Shown here piece by piece: positions 23,691 through 34,245 of a stretch of DNA of 64,000 nucleotides. A program made the position numbers and the translations under genes. Source of the DNA: Ascarosepion bandense (taxonomy: Eukaryota > Mollusca > Cephalopoda > Sepiida > Sepiidae). The stretch is from NCBI GenBank assembly GCA_037127315.1, contig JBBBDQ010000192.1, positions 3,728,501-3,792,500 of the forward strand. Direction: 5' to 3'. The notes beneath the pieces were generated by a model. That model saw nothing but the letters and a program-made list of their open reading frames with translations. It made no database searches and had not been told where the DNA came from. Position 1 is the first letter of the stretch. The number at the start of each line of letters is the position of its first letter.

Positions 23691-23995
23691 AAGTTTATAT
23701 AGGGATATCTGCAGGTAGTTGGAAGCAGAGACTGTACAACCACAGACAATCTTTTTCCAGCGCCTCATTGAAACATCAAACTGCCCTATCTAAGCAATAT
23801 TGGAATATTAAAGACGGAGGATTTACCCCACTGGTCAGATAGAGGATTGCGAAATACGCAAATACTACCAACAATTTCAGGGATAGGTGCAATTTATGTC
23901 TGGAGGAACAATTGATGATTATAAAATATACTAATTCTAAGGAACTACTTAATCAGCGGAATTAATATTTAAATGTAGACACAAAAATAGATATA
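23691..23995 (+). pseudogene. GIY-YIG endonuclease domain of PLE 1, broken
   Basis: VYIGISAGSWKQRLYNHRQS starts at 23693, after a shift in an A-run. The YIG motif and the following Arg and His of the fold are present. HQTALSKQYWNIKDGGFTP follows, then a stop within RIAKYANTTNNF, then CNLCLEEQLMIIKY...KELLNQRN, the cysteine-containing end typical of these elements. In active PLEs this nuclease nicks DNA for target-primed reverse transcription. Confidence 0.85.
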
Positions 23996-24303
23996 AAATA
24001 GTCTAGATAAATCCTGATTGTGATTTGAATTGGTGTAAATTATATTAATTTACATTAATTTAATTTTAAAAAGTGTTTATTTTGAAAAATTCTGGAATGT
24101 GCTACTAATGTCAATTTATAGCAAAGGTTGTTTTGATTTTTGAAATTTTTGTTATTTTAAATTTTTTTGTTTTTTACTTTTATTTTTATAATTATCATAT
24201 TTATAGGCATTTTTTAAGTTTCTTTTTATTCTCGTTCTTTATAGAATGAGTATTATTATTATTACTATCATTATTACTATTATTAACATTTGATAGAAAT
24301 TTT

Positions 24304-24307
<4 letters not shown>

Positions 24308-24352
<45 letters not shown>
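24308..24352 (+). repeat. (CA)n microsatellite
   Basis: About 22 CA units. Confidence 0.97.
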
Positions 24353-24356
<4 letters not shown>

Positions 24357-25136
24357 TATTATTACGAATTTTTATTTTCTATTATTATAATTCTTTTATA
24401 ATTTTTTTTATTGTCTATTATTAGCATTATCATTATTTAAGGGTTTTTTAAAGACATATTTTAATTTTTTATTTAGTTTTTCTTACTAGGAATTATTATT
24501 TTAACTTTATTTAAAATAAATTACTACTGGTGGTTATATTGTAATTTTTATTAGGATGTATGATTTATGATTTATTTTTCACCGCAAATATACCCTATAA
24601 TCGATATATTTGAATTTAAGAGGAAATCCCATGTCGCGTTTCTAAGAATGAATATTAATATAATAGACGTAGATTTGATATAGGAAGTTTATTTCAAATC
24701 AATTTAAATTCTTTTCTATTTTGTTCTAATTGTTTATCTCTTTCTTTTATTTTTCTTCCTCCCTCTTTTTAGGTTTATCTTTCTAACGTTTCATTTTTAT
24801 TTTTTAATGATTTAATTATTTTAACTGAATTTTTAAAAGATTAATAGGAGGTTTTGGGATACTAGTAAGAGTAGTTATTTTTTCAAATTGTATTGAAATT
24901 ATGTTGCACAATTTAATTTTGTACCGTAAATATATCCCATTATATTTTAAATTAAATTCTAATGTTAAATTTTTACATGAATGTTAATATCATATTACAG
25001 CTAAATTTTCCACGTCAGGTTAATATTACTTTACAGCAAAGGACTTTTATATTTTTTAATTTTTTAAATTTTTTTCTAATTATTATATTTATAGGTATTT
25101 TTGTAATTTTTTTGTCTTCTTTTGTGATAGAATGAA

Positions 25137-25181
<45 letters not shown>

Positions 25182-25182
25182 A
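25137..25182 (+). repeat. (ATT)n microsatellite
   Basis: About 15 ATT units. On the other strand this is an AAT array. Confidence 0.95.
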
Positions 25183-25315
25183 TCTTAGAGAAATTTGGCT
25201 TGATACATACATGTATATATAAATACATATGTATATAAATACATATATTTATATAAGTGTATGTGCATATATGTATGTATACATATATTTGTTATCTCTT
25301 TATTGTTTTATTTGT

Positions 25316-25316
<1 letters not shown>

Positions 25317-25356
<40 letters not shown>

Positions 25357-25565
25357 TTTTATTAAGTACAGCCCACACACTAAGGAAAACTTTATCTATG
25401 TAATGCTAGGGATGATAGGGAAGATAGAAAAAACATGAAATGGAGTCATAACAGCACGCCACGACCTGCCTTAGGTCTCCCCGCAGACTTGGTTGGTAGT
25501 GAGACCAAAGCAGAAATCGAAATATGATGAAAAATGACATAATAATAATAATAATAATAATAATA
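25317..25565 (+). mobile_element. R4/Dong-like LINE, short 3' fragment between TAA arrays
   Basis: A TAA array (25317-25352) is followed by only the last ~185 bp of the LINE (from TTAAGTACAGCCCACAC to ATGAAAAATGACA) and a second TAA array (25539-25565). This is a strongly 5'-truncated insertion, as expected from incomplete target-primed reverse transcription. Confidence 0.9.
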
Positions 25566-25566
25566 A

Positions 25567-26219
25567 GGCTGTTCTGTGCTTGCCCCAAACGAATATAAAA
25601 ATCGCCACGATAGAGTTGGGCAATATTTACATTGGGCAATGTGCAAACATTATGGAAAAGCTGTAAACAAACACTGGTATGAGCATCATCCAGCACCGGT
25701 TACAGAAATAGAAGATGTAACCATTCTGTGGGATTACACCATCTACACAGACAGAAAAATTGAAGCAAACAGGCCAGACATTATTGTTAAAAACCAGAAG
25801 GAGAAAACTTGTCTATTAATTGATATGGCTTGTCCAGCGGATTGTAACATAGCAACCAAGGAATTTGAAAAACTGTCAAAATATAAAGACCTGGAAATTG
25901 AAATAGAAAAAATGTGGAAATTGAAAACAAGAGTTGTGCCAGTGATAGTAGGTGCACTTGGAATGATAAAAAATGGAACAAAACAACACATTGAAAGAAT
26001 CCCTGGAAACCCCAGCTTAAGAGATATACAAAAAATTGTCTTATTAAGTACAGCCCACACACTAAGGAAAACGTTATCTATGTAATGCTGGGGATGATAG
26101 GGAAGACAGAAAAACATGAAATGGAGTCATAACAACACGCCACTACCTGCCTTAGGTCTCCCCGCAGACTTGGTTGGTAGTGAGACCAATGCAGAAATCG
26201 AACTATGATGAAAAATGAC

Positions 26220-26221
<2 letters not shown>
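25567..26221 (+). mobile_element. R4/Dong-like LINE, 655-bp 3' fragment with intact endonuclease frame
   Basis: Starts at GGCTGTTCTGTGCTTGCCCC directly after the preceding TAA array and is open to the stop at 26083-26085. It encodes the region after the zinc finger: EYKNRHDRVGQYLHW, KHWYEHHPAP, then the RLE core RPDIIVKNQKE, LLIDMACPAD and KEFEKLSKYKDL. It is nearly identical to 31.46-32.10 kb but lacks the substitution that breaks the long copy. Followed by a TAA tail. Confidence 0.9.
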
Positions 26222-26302
<81 letters not shown>

Positions 26303-26306
26303 AAGA
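26222..26306 (+). repeat. (TAA)n-(GAA)n compound array
   Basis: About 17 TAA units, then about 11 GAA units, ending where the 16-bp inverted repeat begins. Confidence 0.95.
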
Positions 26307-27971
26307 ATACGCGATTGGAATTACAACGAGAATGACGTGCTTTTCTGAGGCTCCTGAAAAAGTAACGTAACGTTTTTTTTTGTTTTTTTTTTCACGTAAA
26401 CATTAATTTTCCATTTCACTATATTAAACATAAACATTAATGTTTCCCTTCGTATATAATTTTATTTGTATGTTTCTTCTTTTAATGATCCTTAAATAGA
26501 TTTATTAACTAGTTTTCTAAAGCAAGACAAGGAAAAAAAAAAGAAAAAAAAATACGACGAAAAGCACTAAAATCTGTTCGATCTACGATATTCTTTCTTA
26601 GAAAGAATATGTAATAATTTCTTTATATTTGTTCGTTCATTTTATATATTTATTTATTTTTCGATAATCTTACTCTCGTTGGATTTAATGAAAGAACAAC
26701 ACAGAATACAGTGGGCCAACAAATTATTTTTAAATTTTACGGTAGTAAACTCAAAGGTATGTCCACTTTTTCTTTCCTATTAAAAAAAAAAAATTGAAAT
26801 TTTTTTAAACGTAAACATTAATTTTTAATTTCACTATTTTAAACATAAACATTAATTTTTTCTTCGTATATAATTCAAATTGTATGTTTCTTCTGTTAAT
26901 GATCCTTAAATAGATTTATTAACTAGTTTTCTAAAGCAAGACAACGAAAAGAATAAGAAAAAAAATACGACGAAAAACACTAAAAAAAGTACGATCTACG
27001 ATATTCTTTCTTAGAAAGAATATGTAATAATTTATTATATTTGTTCGTTCATTTTATATATTTATTTATTTTTCGATAATTTTATTCTCGTTGAATTTAA
27101 TGAAAGAATAACACAGAATACAGTGGGCGAACAAATTATTATTTTTAAATGTTACGGTGTCAAAGGTATGTCCATTTTTTTCTTCCTATTAAAAAAAAGT
27201 TTTAAATTTTTTTTTTTTTTTTTTTTTTGCAAGGACAAAGGTTAATAGTAGCAACAATTGTTTTTTTTTTAATTTAACAATACTCTCTAAGTGCAGTGAT
27301 GTTTTTGTTTTTTTCCGTTGAACGGCCGTTACTTTCCAAGTTTGTTTGTTTTTTTCAACCAGCGTCTCTCTCTTTGAATTTTTCTTTTTCTCAATATGAA
27401 ATTCTGTTTTAATATAAACAGGATTTTTTTTCTTTAGATATTATCGAAATTTTTTTTTTTTTTTTTTTTTTAACTATTATAATTTTCTTAAAACAAAACA
27501 AAACAAGAAAATAAATTAAATCCGATGAAAAACAATTTATATGGTATTATTTTATAGAAAGTCTACGTATTTATTGATATATTTATTTTTATTTATCTAT
27601 TGATTTAATTTACTTATTTAATTTATCTTATTCTGATAACCCTATTTTTGACCAGCGACTTTATTGAAAAAATAAATGATAGAGTAGACGAACAAATTAT
27701 TAAATTTTTTTTTTTTTTTCAACCAGCGTCTCTCTATTTGAATTTTTCCTTTTCTCAATATGAAATTCTATAAACAGGATTTTTTTTTTTTTATATGAAA
27801 TTCTGTTTTATTTTAATTAATTTATCTATTTGCTCTTTAAATGAACCTAAATAAAATCATCCGTATTATATTTCCTTTAGCTGTCGATATTTCATAAATT
27901 TTTTTTTTTTTTTTTTTAACAAAATACTCTAGTATTGATGTGTTGTTTCGTTGAGCCGTTGCTAGGCCAAA

Positions 27972-28005
<34 letters not shown>

Positions 28006-28036
28006 GCGTCTTTCTCCTTGAATTCCAATCGCGTAT
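26307..28036. repeat. T-rich block of direct repeats with inverted ends
   Basis: Ends: ATACGCGATTGGAATT at 26307-26322 and its exact reverse complement at 28021-28036, with weaker similarity continuing inwards. Inside, about 400 bp (26388-26790) is repeated directly at 26805-27200 (CGTAAACATTAATTTT..., GATCTACGATATTCTTTCTT, CAGAATACAGTGGGC). A second motif (AACCAGCGTCTCTCTC...CTCAATATGAAATTCT) occurs at 27357 and 27720 and in part at 28001. A third (TTCCGTTGAACGGCCGTT / TTTCGTTGAGCCGTTG) occurs at 27318 and 27946. Long T-runs separate the units. No ORF. It directly precedes the long LINE. Confidence 0.75.
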
Positions 28037-28265
28037 ATGTCATATGTCAGATGTTGCTTGGCAGCCCATTTAGGAGAAGGAAAACTCCGAACAACAACCC
28101 GCAACTCAAGGTGTTAATCGTGCCGAGGAGTGAATGGCTACTGCGTTATGAGGTCACAAACGATCCCCTACAGGCTTCGGGACCCTGTTTGTAAAAGACC
28201 GTTACCCAACGTGCCGGGCAACTTTGGGTGAACTTTTGGACCCGTGCGTCACTCGTGGGAAAAAC

Positions 28266-31200
28266 ATGAAAAATACAAATAGAAATAAAAAGTCCAGTAT
28301 GGCTCTTCCAATGGATAAACAGGGAGCCCGTCCTTCAGGAGGGAACCTACCTGAGGTCGAAAAATCTGCCATAGGAACAAACTCCTACACAAAGAATGAA
28401 TCTTCAGGTCCCCACAACCAGGATAATCCTAACGTTGGTCCTGAAAATTCACCAGCTAGATCTACAACCGTATATTTAAAGAAAGAAAAAATAAAATGGT
28501 CTCTTGAGGAGTACAAAGTCGTTATGACTGCATTTCATGAAGCGTTACTCAAACCTCAAAAAAACGTGACTCGCCAAACATATGACATTTGGCGTGAAAA
28601 AGTTGGTCAAGCAAATAGAAAGTATATTGACGAAAATAAATTAGCCAATGTACGTAGGTACATTATTCGTAATAACCGACTGACAGAGGCTGAAATCAAT
28701 AAAATTAAAAGAATTGTAACAAGAAGAGACGAATCAACAAATTATGAAAAGAAACCGGAATCAGAAATAAAAAGTAATAACATCAAACAAGCCACAGGTC
28801 ATAATGTAGAAACCGTGAAACACGCAAATCACTGCGAAGATAATGCTGTGAATTTAAAAGTGCTGGAAAGGTGTGATCTGAGTCAGTTAAAAGACAAAAA
28901 TAAAACTAGTTCAGAACACATCGAAGATAATTATTTGACGGAAAATAAGAACAATATACAGGAAGCCAAGATAGAAATAAAAAACCATCTAAGTCAAATA
29001 CAAAATATTACAATGGAGGAACGTGAACAGCTCCCAAAATTACTACCAACAAAACATAACCTCCGTACTATTAAACTCTACAATGCAGCACTGAAATCAA
29101 TACTGGATGAAGACCCTCATACAAATCTTAACGAAATAATATATGCATCAGCAACAGCAGCAGCAACAAAAAAATTAAATATCAAAATAAAAACAAGGCA
29201 GTCTCGTAGACGTGAAGTTCCACCTTGGAAAAGAAAAATAGAAAAAGAAATAGAACAACTTAGAAGTGAATTATCAATATTGGATGAACTGAGTAGAGGA
29301 ATAAATGTAAGAACTAGGAAAAGCAGAAGAGCCGTAAAAAAATATAACATCAAGAATGTAAACGACGTCTTATCAAATAAAGAAAAAATAAAGCAAAAAA
29401 TCCAACTGAAGGCTCAAAGAATAAGACGCTATGAAAAAAGAGCAAGATTTTACAGAGAAAACAAGATTTTTCAGACTGACACAAAGAGATTTTACAGGGA
29501 AATAGGTAAAAAAAGAATTGAAGTGACAGTACCCACCAGAATGGAAGAAGTCACACAGTTCTGGGAAAAGATATGGGCTTGCCCTAAAGAACTTAGCAAG
29601 GAAGTACATTGGATTACGCAGGAGATAGAACGAATGAAAAATAAACCCGAACAGACCTGGTCTGGAATTACAGAAGACGATGTTAAATTTGCACTAAAAA
29701 AAGCACACAATTGGAAATTCCCAGGCATAGATAAAATTCCTAACTTTTGGCTATATTATTTAAATGCAGCACATAAAAAAATAGCCAAAGAACTTCAAGA
29801 AATGGTTGACGATCCCACTAAAATTCCTGCATGGATGACCAAAGGAATTACATTTCTTCTACCCAAGAATGGTGAAACAAACAACCCGAAAAACTACAGA
29901 CCAATTACATGTCTTCCGACAACATATAAACTACTAACATCTATTTTAACAAAACAAACATATTTATTCTTAGAAAGAAATGACATAATACCGCTTGAAC
30001 AAAAAGGGTGCAAACGTGGCTGTTATGGTTGTAAAGACCAATTGCTAATTAACAAAATGATCCTGGAAAACTGCTACAATACAAAGAAAAATCTTAGTAC
30101 TGCCTGGATAGACTACCGAAAGGCATTCGATAGTGTGCCACATGACTGGATTTTAAAGACTTTAAATATATACAAGATATCGCCCGTCATCATCAATTTC
30201 ATCAAACAGTGCATGTCTATATGGAAAACAACCCTTTACCTCAATCATATAAATGGAACCTATAAGTCTGATGAAATAAACATCAAAAGAGGTATATTTC
30301 AAGGTGATTCTTTATCTCCCTTACTATTCTGCATATCATTAATAGCACTAACCAGTCAACTTAATAAGACAGAATGTGGTTATAAAATAGGCCAAAAGAA
30401 AATAAGCCATCTATTTTACATGGATGACTTAAAGTTATATGCTAAGAATGATAATGAGCTGGAAGGTCTTCTGCAAACTGTAAAATGCTTCAGCGAAGAC
30501 ATTGGAATGAAATTTAATTTGAATAAATGTGCTAAAGCTACAGTTTTACGTGGATCAATACAAGAAACATCCTCAATTAGCCTAGACCCTGCTGTAACAA
30601 TAAAAGAATTGAAACCAGAAGAAGCTTATAAATACCTAGGAGTAAATGAGAGCGAAAACATTCACCATAAAAAAATGAAAGAAATAGTGCGTAAAGAGTA
30701 CTATAGAAGGCTACGAATGATATTCAAAACTGAATTAAATTCACAGAACAGAGTTATGGCCATTAATAGCCTTGCAATCCCAGTTGTCCAATATAGCTTC
30801 AACATCTTAAACTGGATTCTAAACGACATCAGGCGAATGGATGCTAAAACAAGAAAGCTTCTTTCTAAGCATAAGATGCATCATCCAAAGGCTGATGTAG
30901 ACCGTCTATACATACCCCGTAAAGAAGGTGGAAGGGGTCTTATTCAGCTGGAATTGTCATACAAGACAACAACTATTGGCTTACTAACATACATAGAAAC
31001 AACAAAGGATTGGATGATACAATTAGTAAGGCAACATGAAGAAAGAAAGAAAAAATATTCAATAATAAAAGAAGGCAGTAAATACAAACAAGATTTACAG
31101 TTAGTAGATTCTGTAGAAAAGCAAAACAGTAGCCAAGAACCAACTATTGCGGCAAAAAATATGAAAATGAAAGCCAAAGATAAAGCTCTTGAACAGATGA

Positions 31201-31715
31201 AACAGCGTTGGCAAGACAAACCTCTGCATGGCCAATATCCAGTACGTGCCAATAAATCCAATGTTGACAAAGTTAATACTCATCGATGGTTACGTGCATC
31301 TGGATTAAAGTCTGAAACTGAAGGATTTATACTTGCAGCACAAGACCAAAGTCTTTTCACGAGAAACTTTCAGGCAAATATTATGCATAATAATATGGAT
31401 CCAAAATGCAGGTTTTGTGATAAACACCAAGAAACAATAGACCACCTAATCTCAGGCTGTTCTGTGCTTGCCCCAAACGAATATAAAAATCGCCACGATA
31501 GAGTTGGGCAACATTTACATTGGACAATGTGCAAACATTATGGAAAAGCTGTAAACAAACACTGGTATGAACATCATCCAGCACCGGTTGCAGAAATAGA
31601 AGATGTAACCATTCTATGGGATTACACCATCTACACAGACAGAAAAATTGAAGCAAACAGGCCAGACATTATTGTTAAAAACCAGAAGGAGTTTAAAAAC
31701 CAGTCTATTAATTGA
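28266..31715 (+). CDS. R4/Dong-like LINE polyprotein (RT, zinc finger, truncated RLE)
   Basis: The first ATG in frame is at 28266; the frame is open from 28224, so the protein is about 1,149 residues. Numbering from 28224: the Lys/Asn-rich N-terminus has a segment SLEEYKVVMTAFHEALLK; RT spans about 480-800 with KNYRPITCLPTTYKL, AWIDYRKAFDSVPHDW (motif A), RGIFQGDSLSPLLF (motif B) and FYMDDLKLYAKND (catalytic YMDD at 30417-30428). A CX2CX8HX4C finger follows (Cys at 31407) and then RPDIIVKNQKE, the first RLE motif (PD at 31662-31667). The normal frame is lost at 31692-31703, so the predicted protein ends early and lacks the remaining RLE acidic and Lys residues. RT and finger look intact. It is expected to reverse transcribe element RNA at a nicked target, but this copy should be nuclease-defective. 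Confidence 0.9.
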   Translation: MKNTNRNKKSSMALPMDKQGARPSGGNLPEVEKSAIGTNSYTKNESSGPHNQDNPNVGPENSPARSTTVYLKKEKIKWSLEEYKVVMTAFHEALLKPQKNVTRQTYDIWREKVGQANRKYIDENKLANVRRYIIRNNRLTEAEINKIKRIVTRRDESTNYEKKPESEIKSNNIKQATGHNVETVKHANHCEDNAVNLKVLERCDLSQLKDKNKTSSEHIEDNYLTENKNNIQEAKIEIKNHLSQIQNITMEEREQLPKLLPTKHNLRTIKLYNAALKSILDEDPHTNLNEIIYASATAAATKKLNIKIKTRQSRRREVPPWKRKIEKEIEQLRSELSILDELSRGINVRTRKSRRAVKKYNIKNVNDVLSNKEKIKQKIQLKAQRIRRYEKRARFYRENKIFQTDTKRFYREIGKKRIEVTVPTRMEEVTQFWEKIWACPKELSKEVHWITQEIERMKNKPEQTWSGITEDDVKFALKKAHNWKFPGIDKIPNFWLYYLNAAHKKIAKELQEMVDDPTKIPAWMTKGITFLLPKNGETNNPKNYRPITCLPTTYKLLTSILTKQTYLFLERNDIIPLEQKGCKRGCYGCKDQLLINKMILENCYNTKKNLSTAWIDYRKAFDSVPHDWILKTLNIYKISPVIINFIKQCMSIWKTTLYLNHINGTYKSDEINIKRGIFQGDSLSPLLFCISLIALTSQLNKTECGYKIGQKKISHLFYMDDLKLYAKNDNELEGLLQTVKCFSEDIGMKFNLNKCAKATVLRGSIQETSSISLDPAVTIKELKPEEAYKYLGVNESENIHHKKMKEIVRKEYYRRLRMIFKTELNSQNRVMAINSLAIPVVQYSFNILNWILNDIRRMDAKTRKLLSKHKMHHPKADVDRLYIPRKEGGRGLIQLELSYKTTTIGLLTYIETTKDWMIQLVRQHEERKKKYSIIKEGSKYKQDLQLVDSVEKQNSSQEPTIAAKNMKMKAKDKALEQMKQRWQDKPLHGQYPVRANKSNVDKVNTHRWLRASGLKSETEGFILAAQDQSLFTRNFQANIMHNNMDPKCRFCDKHQETIDHLISGCSVLAPNEYKNRHDRVGQHLHWTMCKHYGKAVNKHWYEHHPAPVAEIEDVTILWDYTIYTDRKIEANRPDIIVKNQKEFKNQSIN

Positions 31716-31977
31716 TATGGCTTGTCCAGCGGATTGTAACATAGCAATCAAGGAATTTGAAAAACTGTCAAAATATAAAGACCTGGAAATTGAAATAGAA
31801 AAAATGTGGAAATTGAAAACAAGAGTTGTGCCAGTGATAGTAGGTGCACTTGGAATGATAAAAAATGGAACAAAACAACACATTGAAAGAATCCCTGGAA
31901 ACCCCAGCTTAAGAGATATACAAAAAATTGTCTTATTAAGTACAGCCCACACACTAAGGAAAACTTTATCTATGTAA
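31704..31977 (+). pseudogene. Displaced C-terminus of the LINE endonuclease
   Basis: The rest of the RLE domain (LLIDMACPAD region, KEFEKLSKYKDL, the ...KTLSM end) is intact but in the next frame. Compared with the 655-bp fragment, 8 bases are replaced by 12 at 31692-31703. The new bases TTTAAAAACCAG repeat the neighbouring TTAAAAACCAG at 31675-31685, so this is a local templated insertion. Confidence 0.9.
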
Positions 31978-32119
31978 TGCTGGAGATGATAGGGAAGATA
32001 GAAAAACATGAAACGGAGCCATAACAACACGCCACTACCTGCCTTAGGTCTCCCCGCAGACTTGGTTGGTAGTGAGACCAAAGCAGAAATCGAAATATGA
32101 TGAAAAATGACATAATAAT

Positions 32120-32420
32120 AATATTGCCAGTATTTTAGATATTTTTTAAGATTGTATTTTAATTATATTTTCTTATTGGGAGTTATTATTTTAACTATCG
32201 TTAGAATAAATTACTACTAGTGGTTATAATGTAATTTATGTTAGGGTGTATGATTTATGATTTATTTTTCACCATAAATATTCCCTATTTTAAAATAATA
32301 GTAAGAGTAGTTATTTTTTCAAATTGTATTAAAATTATGATGTGCAATTTTTTGTACTGTAAATATATCCCAGTATATTTGAAATTAAATTTTATAGTTA
32401 AATTTTTCCATCTTTTTCTA
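32120..32420 (+). repeat. Second copy of the PLE 1 downstream sequence
   Basis: Shares ATTATTTTAACT, AAATTACTACTRGTGGTTAT and GTATGATTTATGATTTATTTTTCACC with 24.44-24.61 kb, and AGTAAGAGTAGTTATTTTTTC plus TGTAAATATATCCCA with 24.86-24.97 kb. It directly follows the TAA tail of the long LINE, so the LINE lies in a copy of this sequence. Confidence 0.8.
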
Positions 32421-32999
32421 AGAAAACAGTTAGGTAGCTTGAGGCGCTACTATTACGATAAATGGAGTCAAGATTTATTTCTCGTGATACTGTATTTACT
32501 TTTATTGTATCTCTTTCTCTTATCCTTTCTTTTTCTTTTCTTGCTTTCCATTCAGTTTTTTCTGTTTCCCGTTTTTTATTTTTTTCTCTTTTTTCTCTTT
32601 TTTTCTCTTCTTTACATTAATCAATCATCTATCTTTTCTTTATCTTTGCTTTTCTCTTTCTTTGGGGTTCTATTCGAATGAGCGAGAAAATTTCGTAAAT
32701 AACCGTTACAAATATCTATTCTAATATGGACATGTGAGCGTCTATGTAAAATAAAATAAAATAAAATAAATGTTTGGCGGGTGGGGGATTTTTTGAGGAC
32801 CAACTGTTGTACCATTCGGGTCTGACGAGCCGCAATAATAACATCAGGACGCAGTGAAATATGTATTACCCATTGTAATAATCTAAAATTTTTTATTCAT
32901 TATATTACTCTGTTAAATTAAATAAATGAATTTAACATTGAGTTCTCTTGAGTTCGTTTCTATCGAAATTTTCCTGGATTGTATACCAAGTGTGCTATG

Positions 33000-33033
<34 letters not shown>

Positions 33034-33458
33034 CATAGTGTGTGTGCATGTGTGTATATATATTTACGTATATACATAAATATTCAAACACTGAAAAACG
33101 ATGACACCTTTACGAACAGTAACAATAACTCAAAACTTGATAAATCCTGAAAGAAAAGAGGAAAAAGAAAAAAGTGAAAGAGTGGAAAAAGGCTAGAGAG
33201 CGAGTGCAAAGCGAAATGACAAATGACCATGACACTCTACATTTGCGTACAGCGGCAAAAACAGGAAGTACGCGCACCAGGACACATCCACAAAAACGCA
33301 TACATAAACAGTTTACACCAACAATAAAAAAAAAAAAGAAAAAAACAACGGAAAATTGGAAATATTAATAGTAATTTGCGAAAAAAATCCGAAGAAACTC
33401 TGGAGTCAGTTTGCTGAAGGCAACATTAATCAACTAAGTGCCAAACTTTTACTTAAGT

Positions 33459-33506
<48 letters not shown>

Positions 33507-33660
33507 AAAAGTTTGTCACTTAACTGAGCAGAGTCATGTCGACTTCGAAGTTTCCTGAACGCAGCATTATGATGTCCTCGCTCATCAGGGCTTTATTTCA
33601 ATCTGCTTTTATCAGTAAACCACTGAAAAAATTTTGACAATAAGCATTATCACAACTCAA
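32421..33660. other. No gene recognised
   Basis: T-rich low-complexity stretch to about 32680. TA tracts lie at 33003-33032 and 33464-33505. A motif with CTGATGAG and GGAAACTTCGAAGTC lies on the minus strand at about 33540-33590 (discussed under rejected items). Confidence 0.5.
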
Positions 33661-33663
<3 letters not shown>

Positions 33664-33718
<55 letters not shown>

Positions 33719-34052
33719 CATATCACCCCGAGCAAGGCGGTAACGCCACTGACGCGCAGGGGGCTACGTAGGAGTAAAAAGATTGGAAAAGAGAAAGCCG
33801 GAGACCACATCCTAAACAAGTACCAAAGGATGAGCCTCTTCACCTGTTCAATAGACTTGGGTGGAGTGTGAACCGGGCGATAGTGTAGTCTATCTACTCC
33901 AATTGAAAAAAAAAAGAAAAGAGTGAAAAGATTGGAAAAGAGAAAGCCGGAAACTACATCCTAAACAAAGAACAAGGGATGAGCCTCTTCACCTGTTCAA
34001 TAGACGTGGGTGGAGTGTGAACCGGGCGATAGTTTAGTCTATCTACTCCAAT

Positions 34053-34093
<41 letters not shown>
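33664..34093 (+). repeat. TA-flanked dispersed repeat, two tandem copies
   Basis: (TA)n at 33664-33714, then ATTAATCATATCACC and two direct copies of about 140 bp (GGAAAAGAGAAAGCCGGA, CATCCTAAACAA, GGATGAGCCTCTTCACCTGT, GGAGTGTGAACCGGGCGATA, GTCTATCTACTCCAATT), then (TA)n at 34056-34093. A third copy is at 3440-3565. No coding potential; family unknown. Confidence 0.8.
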
Positions 34094-34096
<3 letters not shown>

Positions 34097-34245
34097 ACAA
34101 TACTTTATTACTTTAAACTTTAATTTTGGTAGATATGTGTATTTGTCTACGTTTCGGTTACAAAACAGAGCAGTTATGACTTTCCAAGAACTCTGAACGA
34201 ATAAGGTGTGTTTTAAAGAGAATCTTGCTTCATTGGAAATCTTTT

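Larger units (their letters stand above)
23996..25316 (+). repeat. PLE 1 downstream region with internal duplications
   Basis: Two diverged direct copies can be aligned: 24050-24300 and 25010-25200, each with TTTACAGCAAAGG- or TTATAGCAAAGG-like starts, ATATTTATAGGYATTTTT and TAGAATGARTATTATTATT. A second block (24440-24610 and 24860-24970) is repeated at 32.12-32.42 kb. Contains (CA)n at 24308-24352 and (ATT)n at 25137-25182. No coding potential. Probably 3' UTR or terminal-repeat sequence of PLEs, but this is inference. Confidence 0.6.
28037..32110 (+). mobile_element. R4/Dong-like LINE, near full length
   Basis: About 4.07 kb: a less AT-rich 5' UTR (28037-28265), one long ORF with RT, CCHC zinc finger and RLE, a 3' UTR of about 130 bp, and a short TAA tail (32107-32120). 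The exact 5' end is uncertain; sequence composition changes near 28037. The clade call rests on the single ORF, the C-terminal RLE and the TAA association. The three 3' fragments in this window are nearly identical to it, so the family was active recently. Confidence 0.9.

Noticed and set aside
32238..32681. 147-codon open frame
   Set aside because: It overlaps the PLE-downstream repeat and a TTTCT-rich stretch; the translation is low complexity.
33540..33600. Possible hammerhead on the minus strand (CTGATGAG ... GGAAAC, palindromic TTCGAA, GTC)
   Set aside because: The CUGAUGAG box, GAAAC, and a stem III-like ACTTCGAAGT-C are present, but stem II cannot close (G opposite G at the first pair) and stem I has no pairing beyond one base. 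Kept only as a motif relative.
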